64,000 nucleotides of DNA. Source: JADZGC01 sp964391595. Lineage in GTDB: Bacteria; Patescibacteriota; Saccharimonadia; CAILAD01; GCA-016700035. Position 1 is the stretch's first letter; the number at the start of each line of letters is the position of its first letter. Made by a program: the position numbers and the translations under genes. The DNA lies in assembly GCA_964391595.1 (NCBI GenBank), contig CAYMMM010000001.1:34256-98255 (forward strand), read 5' to 3'. Below, one piece after another: positions 1 through 6,848 of this stretch. Under the pieces are notes generated by a model, which was given only the letters and a program-made list of their open reading frames with translations, made no database searches and was not told the DNA's origin.

Positions 1-306
1 TTTGAGTCGACGCTTCGTGATGTCGATAACTATGCCGGACTTGATTCGGTGCACGCCAAGGATGTGTTCGATATGCTTTGCGGCAAGCGATGAACCCTTA
101 CCAACGCCAACGACATAGATATCTTCATATTGCGTTAAATCAAAGGATTGCGGGCCAATCGTGAGGCGATCATGATCGAGGGACAGACTGTTTTCGAAAA
201 TTGTTTCGATTGATATCGACTCGTAGCCCGCCTCGATAATCTCGAGAGCATCTCGTCTGAGAGGTGTTTTCGCCAGGCTTTCGAAATTTTTGAGAATCAT
301 ATCCAT
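1..306 (-). CDS. Glycerate 2-kinase (DUF4147/MOFRL family), N-terminal part
   Basis: The minus strand reads an open frame from an ATG at 304-306 (a second in-frame ATG lies at 298-300) off the left edge of the window. The N-terminal helices (FESLAKTPLRRDALEIIEAG) followed by VVGVGKGSSLAAKHIEHILG match the start of the bacterial glycerate kinase family, which phosphorylates D-glycerate to 2-phosphoglycerate; the GxGKGS loop is the family's first glycine-rich motif. Only about 102 residues are visible, so the catalytic C-terminal half cannot be judged. The assignment rests on recognition of this N-terminal block. Confidence 0.7.
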   Translation of the reverse strand, partial: MDMILKNFESLAKTPLRRDALEIIEAGYESISIETIFENSLSLDHDRLTIGPQSFDLTQYEDIYVVGVGKGSSLAAKHIEHILGVHRIKSGIVIDITKRRLK

Positions 307-351
307 ATCTTAGCATAAGCATATTGGGAATATATTATCAATGCTGCCTAC

Positions 352-1548
352 TTATCCAACGAAGATCATAACGGCTGAGAGAATCAGACCGAAAATCGGG
401 ATGATCAGAGGTATAGATACGGCTGGTTGGCGTTTTGATGGGCGTAGCTTGATTGCAATGAGGCTTGCATTCACGAGACAGAAGAGTGCCAATACGGCGT
501 AGCTCGTGAGGCTCGCCAGCGAAACGATAGGGAGACTTAATGCTGCAACTGCCATAACTATCATGCTTATGACAGTTGCCAGCACGGGTGTCTGCGTTTT
601 GCTGTGTACAGTTGCGAGGTGGGCATGTATAAGTCCTCGTTTCGCCATGCCGTAAAGAAGCCTCGATACGAGCACGAGGTGGACCAGTATGCCATTGATG
701 GCCGACATGATGCCAATGACAGAAATCAAAGTAGCAGGTGTCTTCGTGATCCCTGTGAATATGTCGGCTAACGGGGTCTTTGATTGGGCGAGTGTATCGA
801 TGGGTATCGCGTGTGTCGCAACTATCACTACCAGCATATATAGTACGGTGGCGGAGATAAGGGCGATAATGATTGCTTTTGGCATAATGGTCGCTGCCGC
901 GCGAGATTCCTCAGCTACATTGACGATATCTTCGAAGCCGATAAAAGCATAAAAGGCCAGAAATGCCCCACCCAGCACAGCCGTAGCGGGTACATTGAGT
1001 GAGAATGCAGCCTGATAACTCGTCGCGTCTGCAAGTATCCCTCGTCCGGCCCAGATGATCATCGCCAGCCCTAAGATTTCGAGGATAGTAATAAAAGCCG
1101 CGGCGCGCGAAGATTCCTTAATGCCATATGCGGCGATTGCACCAAGGCCGAGGAAGAGCAGAATGACGAGGAAAGGGGTTGGCAGGTTAACGAAGCTTTG
1201 AGTATAGCCCGCAAATCCGATCGCGAGAGTGGCGGACGAGAAGATTGCCGAGAGCAAGATTAGTATGCCGACGATTTGTGCGAGAGGTTTGAAGCGGAAA
1301 CCTTCGTGCACGTAGGCGCTTGCCCCCGCGCTGACCGGATAACGGTGCGAGAGTTCCATATATGAGGCTGCTGTCAGCCCCGCGATGCAAGCCGCGATGA
1401 TGAATGATAAAGGCGCAGCCTGGCCAGCCACCCCAGCAACCTTACCGATAAGAACATAAATGCCCGCACCGAGAACATTTCCGAGCCCGAAGAGGGTTAG
1501 GATGGGTAGTGTCACGCTGCGCTTGAGTGGTACGGATCGTTGTGCCAT
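352..1548 (-). CDS. APC-superfamily amino acid permease
   Basis: A 398-residue integral membrane protein with about 11-12 hydrophobic segments. The first segment contains the APC signature LFGLGNVLGAGIYVLIGKVAG, and a later one carries FYAFIGFEDIVNVAEE, typical of amino acid/polyamine transporters; the substrate cannot be told from sequence. The frame extends to an ATG at 1554, but an extended -10 box (TGC-TAAAAT, 1557-1565) lies only 2 nt before that codon and 8 nt before the ATG at 1546-1548, so I place the start at 1548 (MAQRS). Monocistronic by its own promoter. Amino acid uptake fits an organism with limited biosynthesis. Confidence 0.85.
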   Translation of the reverse strand: MAQRSVPLKRSVTLPILTLFGLGNVLGAGIYVLIGKVAGVAGQAAPLSFIIAACIAGLTAASYMELSHRYPVSAGASAYVHEGFRFKPLAQIVGILILLSAIFSSATLAIGFAGYTQSFVNLPTPFLVILLFLGLGAIAAYGIKESSRAAAFITILEILGLAMIIWAGRGILADATSYQAAFSLNVPATAVLGGAFLAFYAFIGFEDIVNVAEESRAAATIMPKAIIIALISATVLYMLVVIVATHAIPIDTLAQSKTPLADIFTGITKTPATLISVIGIMSAINGILVHLVLVSRLLYGMAKRGLIHAHLATVHSKTQTPVLATVISMIVMAVAALSLPIVSLASLTSYAVLALFCLVNASLIAIKLRPSKRQPAVSIPLIIPIFGLILSAVMIFVG

Positions 1549-1556
1549 TACCATCT

Positions 1557-1565
1557 ATTTTAGCA
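1557..1565 (-). promoter_or_regulatory. Extended -10 promoter, leaderless start of APC permease
   Basis: Minus-strand TGC followed by TAAAAT, ending 8 nt before the ATG at 1548. The spacing leaves no room for a Shine-Dalgarno site, so the transcript would begin at or next to the start codon. Confidence 0.55.
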
Positions 1566-1605
1566 TGAGTAGTATCAGGTGAAGGCTGTGGAATCCTGGA
1601 TGAGC

Positions 1606-1863
1606 TTATTGTGCGATGAGCGTTAATTTTTCGCTGCGACTCAGTGTTTTTATGCGAGCTTCTTCGCGTAGTGCAGCGCCCTTACCTGTCAGCCGTTGCG
1701 AATACACGAGCTGTACAGGTCTGCGTGATCGAGTATACTTTGCGCCCGCATCTCCCATATTGTGTTGGTTGATTCGCTTGGTAAGATCTCTGCAGACTCC
1801 AGTATAGAGGCTGTCGTCGCTGCATCTCACTATATACACCCAATATGGATGAGTGGCAGGCAC
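1606..1863 (-). CDS. GIY-YIG domain protein (UPF0213/YhbQ-like)
   Basis: An 85-residue protein consisting of one GIY-YIG nuclease domain: YWVYIVRCSDDSLYTGVCRDL supplies the paired motif (VYI ... YTG), followed by RINQHN and EARIKTLSR. The length matches the stand-alone UPF0213 family, whose cellular role is poorly defined (structure-specific DNA nuclease activity is assumed). The GTG start (1861-1863) overlaps the TAG stop of the upstream ABC permease by one base, so it is translated as the third gene of that operon. Its link to the exporter is positional only. Confidence 0.85.
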   Translation of the reverse strand: MPATHPYWVYIVRCSDDSLYTGVCRDLTKRINQHNMGDAGAKYTRSRRPVQLVYSQRLTGKGAALREEARIKTLSRSEKLTLIAQ

Positions 1864-3206
1864 TACTCCGTTCGGAGGGCTTCGATTGGGTCGAGCTTAG
1901 CGGCCTTGCGTGATGGCAGCCAGCCGGCGAATATCGATACGATCATGAGGATGCCAACCAAGCCAACGACTTCATACCATGAGAATATGAGTAGCGAGTT
2001 GCCTTCACCGAGATCAAGTTGCTTGGTGATCCAGGGATTAAGTGCTGCGCCGACTGCAACCGCACCGAGCGAGCCAATGATGCCGCCGAGAAATCCAATC
2101 CACGCCGCTTCAAATCGGAAGAGTCGACCGATGTCACGTTTGCGCATACCAAGGGCTTTCATGAGTCCAATCTCACGTGTTCTCTGGAGAACACTTATAT
2201 ACATCGTATTGATGACACCGAAGACAGAAGCAATAATCGCGATTGCACCAAACCCAGCCACAATCCCCTGTAATACTGTAATGAACTGCGTCAGTGTTTC
2301 TTGAGTTTCTTTGACGGACTGCGATATGTAGCCCTGTTCTTTGAATTTGTCCTGAGCTGCTTTGAGCGTAGCTGGGTCTTCACCATCTTTGATTTGTGCA
2401 AAGACGAACAGGTATTTGCGATAGTTGGCTGTCCCCTTTGTGGCGATATCTTGCAGGTCTCGAGCATCATCTTGGCCTACGAAGAGATACAGCTCGGTAC
2501 CAGGCTGTACCGCAGAAGAGCGCTTGAGTACTGCGGATATCGTAAACTCCGTAGCGACAATCTCTTTTGCGGGATCGACGGATCCGGTTGGGCTAAATTG
2601 TGCCGTATTACTGGCGGGCTTAGCTACAGCCAAAGAAATCTTCTTACCTATAGCATCTTGTGGCGAATTGAAGCCGAGTACAGAGAGATAAGCCTCTGGT
2701 ATGACAACATTTTTGTCGCCAAGTGGGCGCTGTATTTCTCCAGCCAAAAGCTCCGGCTTTTCAAATGGATTGACTGCCTGGGCGTTACCGAGGTATTTCT
2801 TCTGGCCATCACGAGTAATATATTCGAGACTCGCCGTGATATTTTCGCGAACCCTCGTCACACCCTCGATTTGTTTGATCTTTTGTATATCATCATCGGT
2901 GATCTGTTTAATCTGCGTACTTGCTCCAGCGCGGATGACTGAAGTGGATGCTCCGCCGTCATATTCTTTTGGTTTAGAGTTATCACCCCGACCGAGTAGT
3001 GCCTCGTCATTGCCGACGATGAGTTCAGCTGGATCAAAATTGTCAGAGATAATTTTATTCACATAGCTATTGGCACCATTGCTCGCGGCTAGCGTGAGGG
3101 TGAGCGCAAAAGTACCAACGGCGATAGCGAGCGCGGTGAGTATGGTACGCCCTTTGGCTGAGCGGAGGCTACGTCCAGAACGACGTATCAGGTCTCGTAA
3201 TATCAT
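1863..3206 (-). CDS. ABC transporter permease, MacB/FtsX type
   Basis: A 447-residue permease with the MacB layout: one N-terminal membrane helix (about residues 21-43), a large extracytoplasmic MacB_PCD-like domain (about 45-310), and three C-terminal helices in the FtsX domain. The motif REIGLMKALGMRKRDIGRLF before the second FtsX helix is the coupling region that contacts the ATPase. It overlaps the stop of the ATPase gene (TAATG) and is the membrane half of the same exporter. Family members export lipoproteins, peptides or macrolides, or act as mechanotransmitters; the substrate here is unknown. No outer-membrane partner is present, as expected for a monoderm. Confidence 0.88.
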   Translation of the reverse strand: MILRDLIRRSGRSLRSAKGRTILTALAIAVGTFALTLTLAASNGANSYVNKIISDNFDPAELIVGNDEALLGRGDNSKPKEYDGGASTSVIRAGASTQIKQITDDDIQKIKQIEGVTRVRENITASLEYITRDGQKKYLGNAQAVNPFEKPELLAGEIQRPLGDKNVVIPEAYLSVLGFNSPQDAIGKKISLAVAKPASNTAQFSPTGSVDPAKEIVATEFTISAVLKRSSAVQPGTELYLFVGQDDARDLQDIATKGTANYRKYLFVFAQIKDGEDPATLKAAQDKFKEQGYISQSVKETQETLTQFITVLQGIVAGFGAIAIIASVFGVINTMYISVLQRTREIGLMKALGMRKRDIGRLFRFEAAWIGFLGGIIGSLGAVAVGAALNPWITKQLDLGEGNSLLIFSWYEVVGLVGILMIVSIFAGWLPSRKAAKLDPIEALRTE

Positions 3207-3919
3207 TATTTTTTGCCCACTTTCTTAGCTTGCTTGAATTTACTCATGCCGACTACTTCGCGAATCTCGCCGTCTTTCATGTATATTTTCAGTTCACATC
3301 TATCGGCAAGTTCTTCATCGTGCGTGACGATCACAAGTGTACACCCGAGTTTTTTATTGAGGTCAAAGAGTAGCTTAATAATGAGCTCACCAGTAGTGCT
3401 GTCGAGATTACCGGTCGGCTCGTCAGCGAAGATAAGCTTTGGCTTATTGACGATGGCGCGTGCGATCGCCAGGCGTTGTTTTTGACCGCCAGATAGATTC
3501 GCAGCCAGTGAATTGATTTTGTCGAGCAAGTCCACTGCCTTGAGCGCTTCCTCTACCTTCTTGCGACGCTCACGATTTGGGACCTTTGCAATCTCGAGCG
3601 GGAGCATGACGTTTTGGTAGCAGGTTTGGTTTGCTTCAACGAAAAATGCCTGGAAGATAAAGCTCATCTCAGTAGCGCGGAAGCGGTCCATTTGCTTAGC
3701 TTTCATGCTTTGCAAGCTGGTGCCGTTGATAATTACCTCGCCACTCGTAGCGTGGTCGAGTCCACTCATGACATGCATGAGAGTCGACTTGCCAGAGCCA
3801 GATTTACCAATCACAGCTACCGTAGCGCCTTTCGGGATAGTTGTATTGATCTTATAGAGTGCGGTGAATAGATTTTCACCCTTGCCATAAGTTTTGGTGA
3901 CGTCTTTTACTTCAATCAT
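3206..3919 (-). CDS. ABC transporter ATP-binding protein, LolD/MacB type
   Basis: A 237-residue nucleotide-binding subunit with Walker A GKSGSGKST (38-46), signature LSGGQKQR, Walker B LIFADEPTGNLD and H-loop THDEE, all intact. It energises the permease encoded immediately downstream. The C-terminal about 15 residues are lysine-rich (FKQAKKVGKK), an unusual tail. A TATAAT box (3928-3933) lies 8 nt upstream of the ATG with no Shine-Dalgarno, pointing to a leaderless transcript covering ATPase, permease and GIY-YIG genes. Confidence 0.9.
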   Translation of the reverse strand: MIEVKDVTKTYGKGENLFTALYKINTTIPKGATVAVIGKSGSGKSTLMHVMSGLDHATSGEVIINGTSLQSMKAKQMDRFRATEMSFIFQAFFVEANQTCYQNVMLPLEIAKVPNRERRKKVEEALKAVDLLDKINSLAANLSGGQKQRLAIARAIVNKPKLIFADEPTGNLDSTTGELIIKLLFDLNKKLGCTLVIVTHDEELADRCELKIYMKDGEIREVVGMSKFKQAKKVGKK

Positions 3920-3927
3920 TAAAGTTA

Positions 3928-3933
3928 ATTATA
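3928..3933 (-). promoter_or_regulatory. -10 box (TATAAT) for the ABC exporter operon
   Basis: Perfect TATAAT on the minus strand, preceded by TGG (extended -10), 8 nt from the ATG at 3919; a leaderless or near-leaderless start is implied. Confidence 0.55.
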
Positions 3934-3979
3934 CCAAACTTTTCTGAGACTTTTCTGAGCATGCCTAGCTAATCTGTAA

Positions 3980-4552
3980 TTAGTTGAAGCGAACGATCAT
4001 CCAGCCAGCTACCATCACAGTCCAGGCAGCCCAAAACGCAAGATCATACCGTTTGGCGACTGCATGTGCGAGTAAGGTGCGTGTCGGTCTATGTGGGAAG
4101 TCCTCGACATTTAAGCGTAGCCAAACAAGGTTGAGTAAAATAACTGCCCCGTAGCAAAATATGCAGAAGATACACAGGCTACCGATCACGAACGTACTTT
4201 GCCAGAGATACCAAGCTCCGAAGAGCAAGAAAAAGACGCTTGCAGCCTGCAGGCTTAGGCGCAGATTGCGCGAGAGCTGAGCACCGGTCAGTCCGGCTAG
4301 TCCAGCGCCCAGTAGAACCGCAAAAAATGCCAGACACATGATAGCGTTTGAGAAGCCAAAGACCGAGGATTGCCAGGCACCGAAGACATTTGAGCAACTG
4401 AAGACACTATTGAGGTTACAAAAGAGGTCTTTCGTTGGTGCTTCGGCGTATTGGATGCGCTCGATAATTTGGATAAATGATGCTGTTCCGCCGACGAGTG
4501 CGGCACCGACGACTGTCTGCCAGAGATAGAGATGTTTCGTGGGCTTTGTCAT
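3980..4552 (-). CDS. Vitamin K epoxide reductase (VKOR) family protein
   Basis: A 190-residue membrane protein with about five helices. It carries the VKOR cysteines: a loop pair C45-x7-C53 (FCNLNSVFSC) and the redox-active CxxC C127-x2-C130, followed by C133 (LCIFCIFC). Bacterial VKOR homologues reoxidise a DsbA-like thioredoxin and pass electrons to quinone, driving disulfide formation outside the membrane. No fused or neighbouring thioredoxin domain is visible, so its partner must be elsewhere. A TATACT box 6 nt before the ATG suggests its own leaderless transcript. Cys-rich exported proteins in the window (for example 12239-12628) are possible clients (inference). Confidence 0.88.
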   Translation of the reverse strand: MTKPTKHLYLWQTVVGAALVGGTASFIQIIERIQYAEAPTKDLFCNLNSVFSCSNVFGAWQSSVFGFSNAIMCLAFFAVLLGAGLAGLTGAQLSRNLRLSLQAASVFFLLFGAWYLWQSTFVIGSLCIFCIFCYGAVILLNLVWLRLNVEDFPHRPTRTLLAHAVAKRYDLAFWAAWTVMVAGWMIVRFN

Positions 4553-4558
4553 AACCCC

Positions 4559-4564
4559 AGTATA
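4559..4564 (-). promoter_or_regulatory. -10 box (TATACT) for VKOR gene, leaderless
   Basis: TATACT on the minus strand, 6 nt before the VKOR ATG at 4552, with no room for a ribosome-binding site. Confidence 0.5.
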
Positions 4565-4591
4565 CGCCCATCGGGGTTAGGCGTCTGCTTC

Positions 4592-4891
4592 TTAGGCTTC
4601 CGAGCTAGCTCCGCCGAGGAGTTGTTGTAGATCCTCCAGGATCCCCTGTCCAATGCCTAATATTCCTGCCACCCAAGACTGAACGGTACCGAGTAATTGG
4701 TTGATATCGAGGGCGATATTGGTGTTTGAGGCCAGCTGGAAGATCGCCAGTGCACCGACGACGAGCACGACTGCGGCGAGTCCGAAGAGCGCAAATGCGG
4801 CGACCATCGCCACGACTCCGAGGGATTTAATCCTTGGATCCTTGAGATTGATATATTTCATCAGGCCTGCAAATTTTAGGGCTTTTTTCAC
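4592..4891 (-). CDS. Small two-helix membrane protein, unknown function
   Basis: A 99-residue protein with a basic N-terminus (MKKALKFAGLMKYINLKDPRIK), one long hydrophobic stretch (about residues 27-55) and a second, more amphipathic one (about 68-90) containing AGILGIGQGILEDL. I do not recognise the family. The start is a GTG with GGAGG only about 4 nt upstream, so initiation is not fully certain. It lies between VKOR and rhodanese genes on the same strand, which hints at a redox or envelope role but does not prove one. Confidence 0.55.
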   Translation of the reverse strand: MKKALKFAGLMKYINLKDPRIKSLGVVAMVAAFALFGLAAVVLVVGALAIFQLASNTNIALDINQLLGTVQSWVAGILGIGQGILEDLQQLLGGASSEA

Positions 4892-4963
4892 ACTGCCTCC
4901 ATATATTACTGGCTCATTGTATGAGAGTTTTCTAAGAATTTGCTGAGCGTTTACGTATGGGCA

Positions 4964-5233
4964 CTAAAGTTCGGAGTCGGACTCGAGTGTCTCTTGGTTG
5001 ATGCCGTTTGTCACGTTCGTGAAGCCGAGCCTGGTGAGGATTTGCGAGGACTGATGCGCACGTACACCCGAGCGGCAGTAGACGATGATCGGAGTGTCTT
5101 TTGCGAGATTAGCGAGTACCGGTGGGTTTGACTCGAGCGTACCGACTGGAGCGTTTATCGCCCCCTCGGCATGGCCGGCGGCATATTCACTCGGTTCGCG
5201 CACATCGATGATCGTTGGCTGGGTGGTATTCAT
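4964..5233 (-). CDS. Rhodanese-like domain protein
   Basis: An 89-residue single rhodanese domain. The start motif IIDVREPSEYAAGHAEGAINAP and the active-site loop YCRSGVRAH with catalytic Cys53 are intact, and the length fits GlpE/PspE-type single-domain sulfurtransferases. Such proteins carry persulfide sulfur or assist thiol chemistry. It sits beside VKOR, consistent with thiol metabolism. A TATAAT box ends 6 nt before the ATG, so the message is probably leaderless. Confidence 0.88.
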   Translation of the reverse strand: MNTTQPTIIDVREPSEYAAGHAEGAINAPVGTLESNPPVLANLAKDTPIIVYCRSGVRAHQSSQILTRLGFTNVTNGINQETLESDSEL

Positions 5234-5239
5234 ACTTAT

Positions 5240-5245
5240 ATTATA
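5240..5245 (-). promoter_or_regulatory. -10 box (TATAAT) for rhodanese gene, leaderless
   Basis: Perfect TATAAT on the minus strand, 6 nt from the ATG at 5233. Confidence 0.55.
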
Positions 5246-5304
5246 CTCTCCTCGCGCAAGCTACGTATCCTTACCAAGATATGCAAGAGCTTATTACATG
5301 CCTA

Positions 5305-5331
5305 GGTAAAGGCCAGACTATCGCGCTGGCC
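5305..5331 (-). terminator. Probable terminator after the 5359-5766 gene
   Basis: Minus-strand stem GGCCAG / CTGGCC (5326-5331 with 5311-5316) followed by TTTACC. The U-tract is short, so termination may be partial. Confidence 0.45.
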
Positions 5332-5358
5332 GGCGGGTCTCATGTGACCTGAGAAGTG

Positions 5359-5766
5359 TCAGAGGTACTGACCGGGAAAACTGTCTCCCTGGGGTTCTGA
5401 GCCGATCTTCTGGCGAACCCTCTCGAGTGTCTGCTCGATAATCTGCCTGCGAATGGCTTCCAATTCTTCGCCGATGGCAGGGTGTTGCGTAAGGCGCATG
5501 ACGATTTCTTCTAGTGCTTCATAGCCATCAACCTCATGGTATTCAGGCTCCTGCAGACCAAGCGCGACACCAAGATCGGATTCAAGCTTGGCAATCATGC
5601 GCTGGGCCTGCGGCGGTAGATCCATATCTTCTACTTCGAAGACTGTCAGGATGTACGTACATGCGTAGAACGGTGTTGTACTTGTGATCTGAAAGATCTC
5701 GATCTGAGGCGGCATGAGCGCACGCGGCGTGACTCGAAGCTCAAACGTGGGTGTTAGATTGGTCAT
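5359..5766 (-). CDS. Hypothetical acidic protein, 135 aa
   Basis: I do not recognise this protein. It is soluble, acidic and helical in its C-terminal half, with a proline-rich middle (LPPQAQRMIAKLESDLG) and a C-terminal helix rich in E, Q and R. The open frame extends upstream, but the start is best placed at the ATG 5764-5766, preceded by AAAGGGGAGT at good Shine-Dalgarno spacing; the longer form would place the promoter inside the coding region. It is transcribed divergently from the phenylalanine hydroxylase leader and shares its control region. Confidence 0.7.
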   Translation of the reverse strand: MTNLTPTFELRVTPRALMPPQIEIFQITSTTPFYACTYILTVFEVEDMDLPPQAQRMIAKLESDLGVALGLQEPEYHEVDGYEALEEIVMRLTQHPAIGEELEAIRRQIIEQTLERVRQKIGSEPQGDSFPGQYL

Positions 5767-5803
5767 GGACTCCCCTTTCGGGTGGTAGGTGCGAGGTGCA
5801 AGA

Positions 5804-5832
5804 ATTATGTCAAATAATACTGACAGTGTCAA
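5804..5832 (-). promoter_or_regulatory. Sigma-70-like promoter for the 5359-5766 gene
   Basis: Minus-strand TTGACA (5827-5832), 17-nt spacer, CATAAT (5804-5809). The -35 box overlaps the palindrome TGACAGTGTCA at 5821-5831. Confidence 0.65.
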
Positions 5833-5884
5833 GCAAATTAGTCCATTTTTGATTGACAATGTATGTACATACTGATACTGTCAG
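5817..5884. repeat. Paired operator-like elements in a divergent control region
   Basis: ATACTGACAG (5817-5826) and ATACTGTCAG (5875-5884) differ at one base. The first runs into the perfect palindrome TGACAGTGTCA (5821-5831) over the leftward -35 box; the second overlaps the rightward -10 box (5876-5881). Between them is the palindrome TATGTACATA. The arrangement would suit one regulator acting on both promoters. This is inference from symmetry and position. Confidence 0.45.
5853..5881 (+). promoter_or_regulatory. Promoter of the phenylalanine hydroxylase leader
   Basis: TTGACA (5853-5858), 17-nt spacer, TACTGT (5876-5881) preceded by TGA (extended -10). Initiation about 7 nt downstream falls on the ATG of the leader ORF at 5889, making that ORF leaderless. 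Confidence 0.65.
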
Positions 5885-5888
5885 ACGT

Positions 5889-5966
5889 ATGAATATCTCA
5901 TTTGGCAAGCGCTATTACGAAGTCCCCCACTATTCGGCGGACTATTTGCGCATGTCATATATATAA
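5889..5966 (+). CDS. Tyrosine-rich leader peptide (25 aa) of the hydroxylase attenuator
   Basis: A 25-codon ORF with ATG at 5889 and TAA at 5964-5966. Five of 25 residues are tyrosine (positions 9, 10, 15, 19, 24), with adjacent TAT TAC codons at 5913-5918; the rest is unremarkable (starts MNISFGKRYYEV). No Shine-Dalgarno precedes it; the extended -10 box ends 7 nt upstream. Its position before an intrinsic terminator and a gene that makes tyrosine strongly suggests that it senses charged tRNA-Tyr by ribosome stalling. Too short to be a functional enzyme, and no family is recognised. Confidence 0.7.
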   Translation: MNISFGKRYYEVPHYSADYLRMSYI

Positions 5967-6011
5967 AACGAACTATTGTAACTACACAGACCGCCGAAAG
6001 GCGGTTTTTTT
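5921..6011 (+). promoter_or_regulatory. Transcription attenuator with mutually exclusive hairpins
   Basis: Four segments can be read. Segment 1 AGTCC (5921-5925) pairs with GGACT (5939-5943). Segment 2 TTCGGCGG (5933-5940), inside the leader ORF, is fully complementary to segment 3 CCGCCGAA (5991-5998). Segment 3 also forms the terminator stem CCGCC-GAAA-GGCGG (5991-6004) followed by seven T (6005-6011). A ribosome stalled on the Tyr-Tyr codons at 5913-5918 would cover segment 1 and leave 2 free to pair with 3 (read-through). A ribosome reaching the stop codon would cover 2 and allow the 3:4 terminator. Confidence 0.75.
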
Positions 6012-6040
6012 GTTTCAGATCAATATTTATAGGAGATAGT

Positions 6041-6817
6041 ATGAAATCATCTACACGACAATTAGAAATCATAAACCTAGCAACCGCTGCTCATGCCACT
6101 CCTGCCCACATTGTGTACACACCAGAAGAACATCGGGTGTGGGAGACCGTTTGTGATGCACTGATGCCTATCTGGGAAGCACGGGTTGCTTACGAGGTAT
6201 TGATAGCTAGCGCGCGACTAAACTTACCCACCGGGTCGATCCCGCAACTGACGGATGTATCGCGCGCACTTGAGTGTGTAAGTGGTTTTGAATTTCGGGC
6301 AGTGGGAGGACTGGCTCCGCGCGAAGAATTCTTTGGCAATCTAGCCCATAAACGCTTCTTGTCTACCCAGTACATTCGAGATGCGCAGACACCGTTTTAC
6401 ACCGAGCAGCCCGACATCATCCATGAAGTAATTGGGCATGCGACCTTACTAGCCGATCCGCAGCTGGCTGAGCTGCATCGCTTGGCTGGAAAAGCATTAA
6501 TATCTGTAGAGACCGAATCGGCTAAGCAGTTCATCGCAAATGTCTGGTGGTTTTCGGGAGAATTTGGCCTGGTGCGCCAAAGTGATGGCATTCGTGCTGT
6601 TGGAGCAGGGCTTCTATCATCAGTGCATGAGCTGCAGAATATGCTGCAAGCTAAGCTCGTCCCGATGGACCCGACTGTCATGGGTCATACTTCGTATGAC
6701 ATTGATCAGCTTCAGACTACGCTCTTCGTGGCTGAATCGATGGCGCAGTTTGTGCAGCTCATCGGTGACTTTTTTAGGAAAGTGGATGACCAGATGATTG
6801 CCGAGATTATGATGTGA
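6041..6817 (+). CDS. phhA: Phenylalanine 4-hydroxylase (aromatic amino acid hydroxylase family)
   Basis: A 258-residue enzyme expected to convert phenylalanine to tyrosine using O2 and tetrahydropterin. The catalytic signature is complete: TPFYTEQPDIIHEVIGHATL holds iron ligands His128 and His133, and VWWFSGEFGLV supplies the third ligand Glu174. The length fits the bacterial single-domain form without an ACT regulatory domain. Start: ATG at 6041 with AGGAG 6 nt upstream, located after the attenuator terminator. No pterin synthesis or carbinolamine dehydratase gene is visible nearby. Expression is probably set by tyrosine supply through the leader. For a reduced-genome CPR-like organism this is an unexpected aerobic enzyme and possibly acquired. 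Confidence 0.9.
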   Translation: MKSSTRQLEIINLATAAHATPAHIVYTPEEHRVWETVCDALMPIWEARVAYEVLIASARLNLPTGSIPQLTDVSRALECVSGFEFRAVGGLAPREEFFGNLAHKRFLSTQYIRDAQTPFYTEQPDIIHEVIGHATLLADPQLAELHRLAGKALISVETESAKQFIANVWWFSGEFGLVRQSDGIRAVGAGLLSSVHELQNMLQAKLVPMDPTVMGHTSYDIDQLQTTLFVAESMAQFVQLIGDFFRKVDDQMIAEIMM

Positions 6818-6848
6818 ATGAAAAGGCATCCATTGCTTCAGATAATCT

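Noticed and set aside
2301..2942. A 213-codon plus-strand frame opposite the ABC permease
   Set aside because: Fully antisense to a well-supported gene; no family features and unnatural composition.
5889..6011. Leader read as a T-box or other riboswitch
   Set aside because: There is no T-box consensus, no specifier loop and too little RNA; the Tyr-rich ORF with competing hairpins explains the region better.
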